From Anodontia alba (Eukaryota > Mollusca > Bivalvia > Lucinida > Lucinidae): a DNA stretch of 64,000 nt. Location of the stretch: NCBI GenBank assembly GCA_964016985.1, contig OZ024827.1, positions 80,303,835-80,367,834 on the forward strand, in the 5' to 3' direction. Below, in pieces: positions 59,550-64,000 of the stretch (positions within the stretch are counted from its first letter, which is position 1; every line of letters starts with the position of its first letter). Under the pieces are notes generated by a model, which saw nothing but the letters and a program-made list of their open reading frames with translations, was not told where the DNA came from and made no database searches. The position numbers and the translations under genes were made by a program.

Positions 59550-62492
59550 TATGCTGATTCAAGGATCATTTAGACGATAGCCAGTCTAGTTAACTAACGA
59601 CATCGTTAGTTTTGAATAACTGGGCCCTGGTCTTCGGATCTTGCGCTAACATCGAGAACCAGATCTGCTGCATCACGTGTATCTCCTAACAAAAGGGTTA
59701 CATGTATATCAACGGATATCAAAAGCTATTTTAAGACTCTGCAGTTCGATCTGGGACATCAATATTTGCAAATATATCAACCATAACGTGAGAAGATCAA
59801 CCTGCGGACAGGCGCGCCCAGCGAAGATTCAGATCAGCCGGCGCATTTGCGCAGTCTGTTCAGAATCTTCACTGGGCGTATTTTGGATTGGCAAGATTGC
59901 AAAGCTTCTTCATTCATGTGGGAAACGAAGACTCTTATCAGACTGCGGGGATGCGCAGGCTGATCTGAGTCGCTGTTTAACGCACATATCAGAAGGTATG
60001 TTTTCTCACGTTAAGAAGCATATGTCGGGAAGCCTTGTCTTGGCGTGGCTAATATTATTATAAAAAAACGCAATGTGAGGAATGTCCCTTACATGTAACG
60101 CTTAGCACTATAGGTAAAATTTTCAGCAGTCGATATTTTGAAAAAAAAAATTTATCTTATTTTTCCCAAAAAACATGATTTGACAGTTCATGCAAATTGT
60201 CTCCAATGGAGACAATTTGCATAAAATGTAAATCCTGTTTTCTGGGAAAAATAAAAAATAAATCATAGATTTGTTGTCTGCTAAATTAGCCCAGAGAGTG
60301 GTTAAGGATAAAGATGACTGGATAACTTTGGTAGATTTTCAACCATTTTTAACAAGGAGGACAACTTTTGTGATTTACTTTTGATTCTCCTGAATGGCAA
60401 GCACTTTCGAAAAAAAAATGTTTATAATAAAAGGAAAGAGTTTGCTCCTTTAGACATCTTCTCAGAAGGGAGGCCAAAAAATAATTCTGACATAGTTGCC
60501 TCCCCTAAAATTGTATCAATGCCCCTTAAAGTCACGTGCCTCATGGAAATGTACTTGTATTTTGTCTGTGTTTCTGCTCTTTTTTAGCCCAACCCAAGAT
60601 TTTGTTTTGTAAAAGATGAGGGTTATTGACGAGACATATATTATTGGCAAAGCCAGCTTGTCTCATTACGAAAACACGCCTATTCAAATATACAGAAAAT
60701 TTCACCTCCAAAAACTGAAAATTTTCAGGTAAAAAACTCTGATATTTTTCATATATCTGCTTAAAACATAGATTGTGGTACTCGTTAGAACCGCCTCGCC
60801 GAGGCGGTTCTAACGAGTACCCACAATCTATGTTTTGAGCAGAAATAAGAAAAATAATGTATACCCCTGTAAACCCCAGTTTTACTATATAAAAGTGGGG
60901 TTTAAGGGGGTCAACATTATATAGGCGTGTTTTCGTGATGAGATCACGAGAAATAGACACTTCCTGTTAGAATCTATTCAGTTGAAGTGATCTGTTCAGT
61001 CGAACCTCCGTTTGACTAAAATTTCATTTCCCCAGCAAACTTTGGATGATAAATTTTGGATATTGTATTTACCCAGTACAGGAAACAGTTACAACGGCAG
61101 CATTTGTTCCCAAAGGCGTTGCCGTTATTATGAATTTGTTGTTGTAAAGAATATTTAATGGTTTTTGTGCTGAGGTTTTACGGCCCAGTCAACCCAGTGG
61201 GGTCATGTCGAGCGCGATCAGTTTACCTAACCACACGTTTACTGGGCCGGCTTAGTCCTCTAAGTGGTTAACCAGTATTGTCCACATTCTTTCGCCAGAA
61301 ACTGACAACTGCCCTTCTTGAATCAGCGGAAGGGAGAGAATGACCGTAGAAAATATTTCATGATCAATCTCCACGAAAGAATGTTGCCGACCTCGGCGGG
61401 GGTTGAACCCGCGACCTCCTGGTCTCCAGTCGGACGGCGCATCCAACTGAGCCACCGAGGCCGGCCCAAAGGCGTTGCCGTTATTATGAATTTGTTGTTG
61501 TAAAGAATATTTAATGGACAGAATGACAGGTGAAAAAAACATTGTTTTATTCTTATTTCCTCATAGAACATATGTTTTGGATATTTGTTAGAATCGCCTC
61601 TCTGAGGCGATTCTAACAAATATCTAAAACACATGTTGCTTGAAGATGTTATGCAAGGTTTTTGCATAATTCCTCATTAATCGTCACCTCTTGAGCGAAG
61701 GTTTCGTGACATTCAAATTGTCATTATAACGAATTTTGTCGTTGCATTGAGTGTCGGTAAAAGAAGGTTGACTGCATATAAGCACTCCCAACTCTTTACC
61801 TTGTACTTCTTATAAAAGTCCATGTTACATGCACTTCCTGTAAATGTGTTTAAAGTTACGGGGTGAGTGGCAAACAGTGTAGACTGACCAGATGCTGCGT
61901 TCTGTGGCGTCTGATCAGAGTTTACACTGTGTGCTTATACCTGTCTGTCCATACACTTAGGGTAGGTACGCGTATTTGGACAAAAGTGAACCCTCAGAAA
62001 TTTTGAGCCAGCTATTAAACAGTCCTGGATCCGCCACTGAACTATAGACTGGCTCCAGTCGTTTCTGTATTATTTTTTTTCATTCTTTACCTGTGTTTGT
62101 CACTGTTTTATTACAGAACCTAAGGGACATAACATCAAATCATTACTAGCTGTACTAGATTGTTTACCTTTGAAAAGAAAATAGAAATGATAGAAAGACT
62201 GTTGAACTTAGAGCAGCATTTGAATGAAATACCAAGCCTTTCTGGGTGAAAACAAGTCATTAACGTTTGTCATCAATCCATTTCGCCTAAACAGTGCTAA
62301 AAGATAAAATAATGAACTCACCAAGGCTCCGCCGACAGCCCCAAACACCCAGTATGGCGCTGTTCCTTCAGCACTAAAGTCTGTGTTCCGACTATGATGA
62401 TATCCGACTCCAAAAAATATCATCAGGAGTAAACTAAAGCCAAAGTGAACTTTCGCAGCATTCTTGAAATCTTCGTACGATTCCCATGACAT
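47111..62492 (-). CDS. four-transmembrane PPxY-tail protein (four coding exons)
   Basis: My assembly from splice sites. Exons: 62492-62322 (coding part), 59148-59077, 49946-49731 and 47392-47111. All three introns are phase 0 with AG acceptors and GT donors (GTGAGT, GTAAGT, GTAATT), and the joined frame is open for 246 residues. Predicted helices: ~16-31, 47-66, 87-107 and 127-144. Two cysteines (109, 115) lie in the loop before the last helix. The proline-rich tail has PPPY (188-191) and PPSY (212-215), which are WW-domain ligands that commonly recruit Nedd4-type ubiquitin ligases. I cannot name the family; the layout resembles MARVEL-, MS4A- or LAPTM-type small membrane proteins. Introns of about 3.2, 9.1 and 2.3 kb are full of repeats. 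The start ATG in exon 1 could instead be internal if a further upstream coding exon exists. Confidence 0.75.
47512..47854. mobile_element. ACGAAAACAYGCC MITE with duplicated hairpin core
   Basis: Ends 'gcatcacgaaaacatgcctt' and 'ataggcgtgttttcgtaat'. The core motif 'aaccgcctcggtgaggcggt' is preceded by a second, diverged copy 'cgcctcagcgaggcggttct', so the centre holds two fold-backs in tandem. Confidence 0.8.
48360..48467. repeat. AACGTC palindrome MITE
   Basis: 'cccagcaggcacacaac' mirrors 'gttgtgtgcccactggg', with the core 'tgacgtcgtatcaacgtcga'. The hairpin spans about 108 bases. Confidence 0.85.
49401..49676. mobile_element. ACGAAAACAYGCC MITE near an exon
   Basis: Ends only about 55 bases from the donor of the third coding exon (49731). 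Core 'ttagaacagcctcgtcgagg'. Confidence 0.8.
49731..49946 (-). CDS. third coding exon: transmembrane segments 3 and 4
   Basis: 72 codons, phase 0 at both ends; acceptor 'ctttgttgcag', donor AAG|gtaatt. Encodes FWASILIIWSFAATIATGVI, a CSDMESC loop and AICIVVFHALSFFYCI. Confidence 0.8.
50097..50202. repeat. CCCAGC-palindrome MITE
   Basis: 'aaacattctttataaatcta' mirrors 'tagatttataaagaatgcta'; ends 'ccagt' and 'gctggg'; the core 'ggcccgtcagagtagctgat' folds back. Confidence 0.85.
50684..50921. mobile_element. piggyBac-type MITE, AAGCGCC family
   Basis: TTAA on both sides (50680-50683, 50922-50925). Ends 'cccttaaagcgccaagaaaa' and 'gattggcgctttaaggg'. Its 67-base centre (50784-50851) is a nearly perfect hairpin. 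Confidence 0.9.
52152..55133 (-). pseudogene. decayed multi-copy gene of aquatic-invertebrate type, function unknown
   Basis: Minus-strand pieces in a consistent order but several frames. They are ESFWQQLNDTYEALQSDVQT (55133-54915); NGIWSDMGTETTVISDSMGD (about 54650); RHMALTPAAV (54304-54122); DSVVDMFDRYDNKDSVKSAG (53486-53295); STREEAETRMNLHAVDADSK and VIKTPDTDVVVLDLYYFPQM (53190-52804); and a cysteine-rich end, LVCSCRGCNICASKCV (52526-52152). I recall this architecture from many unnamed repeated proteins in molluscs and cnidarians; the acidic PDTDVVVL block resembles PIN/FEN-type nuclease cores, which is only a suggestion. A ~125 bp segment is duplicated (54000-54120 and 54288-54410). Stops and frame changes make it non-functional. 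It lies within an intron, on the same strand as the host gene. Confidence 0.6.
55314..55632 (+). repeat. ~305 bp dispersed repeat, full copy
   Basis: Single copy in the plus orientation, from 'ggtttgctctaccgaccgtt' to 'cttttctcttacctttttttt'. It defines the strand convention used for the other copies. Confidence 0.8.
58378..58693. repeat. large inverted repeat, arms ~140 bp
   Basis: 'ggaatttgttcaaataaagc' + 'gcagagtacgc' (left, about 58407-58438) reads back at 58636-58668 on the other strand. 'gcgctattctgcaatctggt' and 'cattcggagaatgtttt' also have mirrored partners. A spacer of roughly 40 bases separates the arms. Confidence 0.85.
58848..58914. repeat. hairpin homologous to the 66 bp satellite
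   Basis: 'tatgttgagtgtactcaata' + 'gaatcgcctcg' mirrors 'tgaggcgattctaatgcgga' + 'cacataacata'. Confidence 0.8.
59077..59148 (-). CDS. second coding exon (72 bp, symmetric)
   Basis: Acceptor 'cttttctacttttcag', donor 'gtaagttg'; 24 codons without stop, phase 0 on both sides. It completes helix 2 (HFFCVLLSS) and adds the basic NVFRKRSS turn. Skipping it would keep frame but shorten helix 2. It is too short to be found by length alone; the strong splice sites and the fit with the neighbouring helix are the evidence. Confidence 0.7.
59183..59627. mobile_element. GGGCCCAGTT-end MITE with internal (TA)n
   Basis: 'gcccagttattcaaagaatc' mirrors 'gttttgaataactgggccc', with 'cgttagcttaacgat' near one end and 'catcgttag' near the other. 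A (TA)n tract (about 59468-59544) has expanded inside. It ends 34 bases from the acceptor of the 72 bp exon. Confidence 0.75.
59468..59544. repeat. (TA)n microsatellite
   Basis: About 38 TA units within a MITE. Confidence 0.95.
60664..60940. mobile_element. ACGAAAACAYGCC MITE, well preserved
   Basis: Ends 'cattacgaaaacacgcctat' and 'ataggcgtgttttcgtgatg'. The central hairpin around 60785-60815 carries 'gttagaaccgcctcgccgag' with a perfect mirror arm. This copy defines the family best. Confidence 0.9.
61162..61464 (-). mobile_element. SINE with a 53 bp target-site duplication
   Basis: Full-length tRNA-headed SINE (head at the right, 'gaggccgg'). Identical 53-base flanks lie at 61109-61161 and 61465-61517, starting 'cccaaaggcgttgccgttat' and ending 'gaatatttaatgg'. 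Perfect flank identity implies a recent insertion. Confidence 0.95.
61564..61639. repeat. hairpin homologous to the 66 bp satellite
   Basis: 'agaacatatgttttggatat' + 'ttgttagaatcgcctc' mirrors 'gaggcgattctaacaaatat' + 'ctaaaacacatgtt'. Confidence 0.85.
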
Positions 62493-62504
62493 TGTCTTAG
62501 GGAA
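62322..62504 (-). CDS. first mapped coding exon: transmembrane segment 1 and start of 2
   Basis: Acceptor 'aatttttgcag' before TTCCCT, donor TTG|gtgagt. 61 codons, with the likely start ATG at 62492-62490 (context 'aagacaATGt') giving MSWESYEDFKNAAK. Encodes helix 1 (HFGFSLLLMIFFGVGY), an AEGTAP loop and the first half of helix 2. Seventy bases (62351-62420) recur inside the mariner at 63298-63367. Confidence 0.8.
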
Positions 62505-62554
62505 CTGCAAAAATTATATCATATTTATTCGAAGTATTTAGACAAATAGGTCTG

Positions 62555-62622
62555 AGCAAATAGTGTAGACCCAGATCAGACGCCGCAGAACGCGGCGTCT
62601 GCTCAGGGTCTACACTGTTTCC
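62555..62622. repeat. isolated hairpin of the CAGTGTAGACCC core
   Basis: 'agtgtagacccagatcagac' mirrors 'gtctgctcagggtctacact' around 'gccgcagaacgcggc'. I see no terminal repeats around it. Confidence 0.85.
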
Positions 62623-62995
62623 CACACATAGAACCGTTTTAGACACATCAACTGGTAGACCAGTGGACCTGTTCAAAAATATTTAGGATAAGTCTGGTAA
62701 GGAATTAAATTGTCTCAACATTAAGAGCAGATATGGTATTTCAGCAGTGACAAATTCAAGTCATTTCGAACCAAAACTGTTTTGTTACATTTCGGTATAT
62801 GTAGAACTTCAATGACTCGAACACCGATGGCTTGTTTACTAGAACGGGATCCAAGATAATGTATTTTGCTAACCCTACAATCGGAAAGATATATAATTTA
62901 TTTTGAAATAGGAAGACAATTTGAACTTGCCCTAATTTTAAACAATTGTACAGTAAATTGCTCACGTATCGAGTCATTCTTTAATAAGATATTGA

Positions 62996-64000
62996 ATGTC
63001 AAACATGGCTAGTGATGCAAAGGCATGCTTTTCATCTAAAGTTGAGTATCGTGCTGTAATTCGGTACTTGTATTTAAAAGGTAAAACAGGCAAGGAAATA
63101 CACGGCGAGTTAGCCGATGTTTATGGGTCTTCTGCACCATCTTATGCTCAGGTTAAATTCTGGGTAGGGGAATTCAAACGCGGTAGAACATCTTTAGAAG
63201 ATGAAGCCAGGTCTGGACGCCCACTGGATGCCACCGATGAAGAAATGTGTAAGAAAGTTCGGCATCTGGTATACTCTGATAGGCGAATTCAGGTGGAAGT
63301 ATGGCGCTGTTCCTTCAACACTAAAGTCTGTGTTCAGACTATGATGATATCCGACTCCAAAAAATATGGCAAGGAAATACACGGCGAGTTAGCCGATGTT
63401 TATGGGTCTTCTGTACCATCTTATGCTCAGGTTAAATTCTGGGTAGGGGAATTCAAACGCGGTAGAACGTCTTTAGAAGATGAAGCCAGGTCTGGACGCC
63501 CACTGGATGCCACCGACGAAGAAATGTGTAAGAAAGTTCGGCATCTGGTATACTCTGAAGCCAGGTCTGGACGCCCACTGGATGCCACCGACGAAGAAAT
63601 GTGTAAGAAAGTTCGATGAGCAAATGACAACCAGAGCATCAGTATGCAGCGCCTTGTTGAAGCGTTTTAGGTCAAAAGATGATTTTCTTTTGGGTCTGGT
63701 GACTGTAGATGAGACTTGGGTTCATTATTATGAGCCAGAGAATAAAACTCAGAGTCGTCAGTGGGTAGGGCCTGGGTCCCGAGGCCAAAGAAGTTCAAGA
63801 CGCAACCATCTGCTGGCAAGGTGATGGCCACAGTATTTTGGGACGCAAAAGGCGTTATTATGTTGGATTTTTTACCCAAGAGAAGTACAATAACTGGAGT
63901 GTACTATGCAAACTTGTTAGACCAGCTGAGAACCGCCATCCGTGAAAAACGCCGAGGTAAACTCTCTAAAGGTGTTTTGCTGCAACAGGATAACGCGAGA
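62996..64000 (+). pseudogene. rearranged mariner-family transposase (runs off the window)
   Basis: A plus-strand frame from ATG 62996 reads through an N-terminal helix-turn-helix region (IRYLYLKGKTGKEIHGELAD; PSYAQVKFWVGEFKRGRTSL; ARSGRPLDAT). It then enters a 70-base insert of host exon (63298-63367), a repeat of its own earlier part (63368-63559) and a third short repeat (63556-63616), and stops at 63619. A second frame carries the first catalytic aspartate in VTVDETWVHYYEPE. A third frame reads GVIMLDFLPKRSTITG and reaches the second catalytic aspartate in LLQQDNAR at the window edge. The segment between the DNA-binding and catalytic parts is missing, and at least two frame changes are present. 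Non-functional. DETW and QQDNAR place it in mariner. Confidence 0.9.
63089..63559 (+). repeat. 192 bp direct duplication inside the mariner
   Basis: 63089-63280 and 63368-63559 differ at three positions. They are separated by the last mariner bases and the captured exon fragment. A 61-base part is repeated once more (63481-63541 and 63556-63616). Confidence 0.95.

Larger units (their letters stand above)
59149..62321 (-). other. first mapped intron of the four-TM gene (3.2 kb)
   Basis: Holds MITE 59183-59627, a GC-rich repeat (59790-60010), a fold-back 'caaattgtctccaatggaga' (about 60150-60260), MITE 60664-60940, SINE 61162-61464, P4 hairpin 61564-61639 and an 'acagtgtagactgaccagat' hairpin (61868-61935). 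Confidence 0.7.

Noticed and set aside
63194..63382. Minus-strand frame at 63194-63382 as a paralogous gene
   Set aside because: It is the captured 70-base exon fragment read in its original sense, joined to antisense mariner sequence, without splice sites.

Overview
The window reads as nuclear DNA of an aquatic invertebrate, most likely a bivalve mollusc. It is AT-rich and intron-bearing. It holds a Mab-21/cGAS-like gene of a kind heavily expanded in bivalves, a tRNA-headed SINE, piggyBac-type MITEs with long hairpin cores, and an 'acaagagggcca' motif (about 43978) that I associate with bivalve transcripts. The organism call is an inference from these traits; no species is claimed. The great majority of the 64 kb is repeats.

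Layout. 1-5563: two and a bit tandem copies of a ~2.33 kb unit, each full copy opening with a hairpin. 5564-10150: a 5'-truncated LINE reverse-transcriptase relic split by a 3.1 kb nest holding a ~305 bp repeat in tandem and a decayed Penelope-like reverse transcriptase. 11100-17080: a ~71 bp satellite that flips orientation near 12820. 17127-20410 and 33806-39245: two copies of a composite made of a ~1 kb unique head and a long 66 bp satellite array. 23838-25625: a 57 bp satellite interrupted by two SINE insertions. 27586-29782: a Mab-21-like nucleotidyltransferase gene (minus strand) broken by a one-base slip in a poly-A run, with a piggyBac-type MITE inserted exactly at its stop codon. 39250-47110: a mosaic of MITEs, SINEs and anonymous DNA.

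47111-62504 (minus strand): a four-coding-exon gene that I assembled from splice sites. Three phase-0 introns join into a 246-residue four-transmembrane protein with two PPxY motifs in a proline-rich tail. Its introns carry MITEs, a decayed multi-copy gene (52152-55133) and a SINE with a 53 bp target-site duplication. 62996-64000: a rearranged mariner-family transposase that carries a 70 bp copy of the first coding exon of the neighbouring four-TM gene.

The strongest unexplained themes are these. (1) The 66 bp satellite monomer matches one arm of dispersed hairpin elements, so the satellite and the hairpins share an origin. (2) A single hairpin core recurs inside MITEs that have different terminal repeats. 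(3) The 66 bp arrays show higher-order repeat structure. (4) A host exon fragment has been copied into a transposase frame. The long open frames over the satellites are artefacts of a 66 bp (22-codon) period and are not called as genes.
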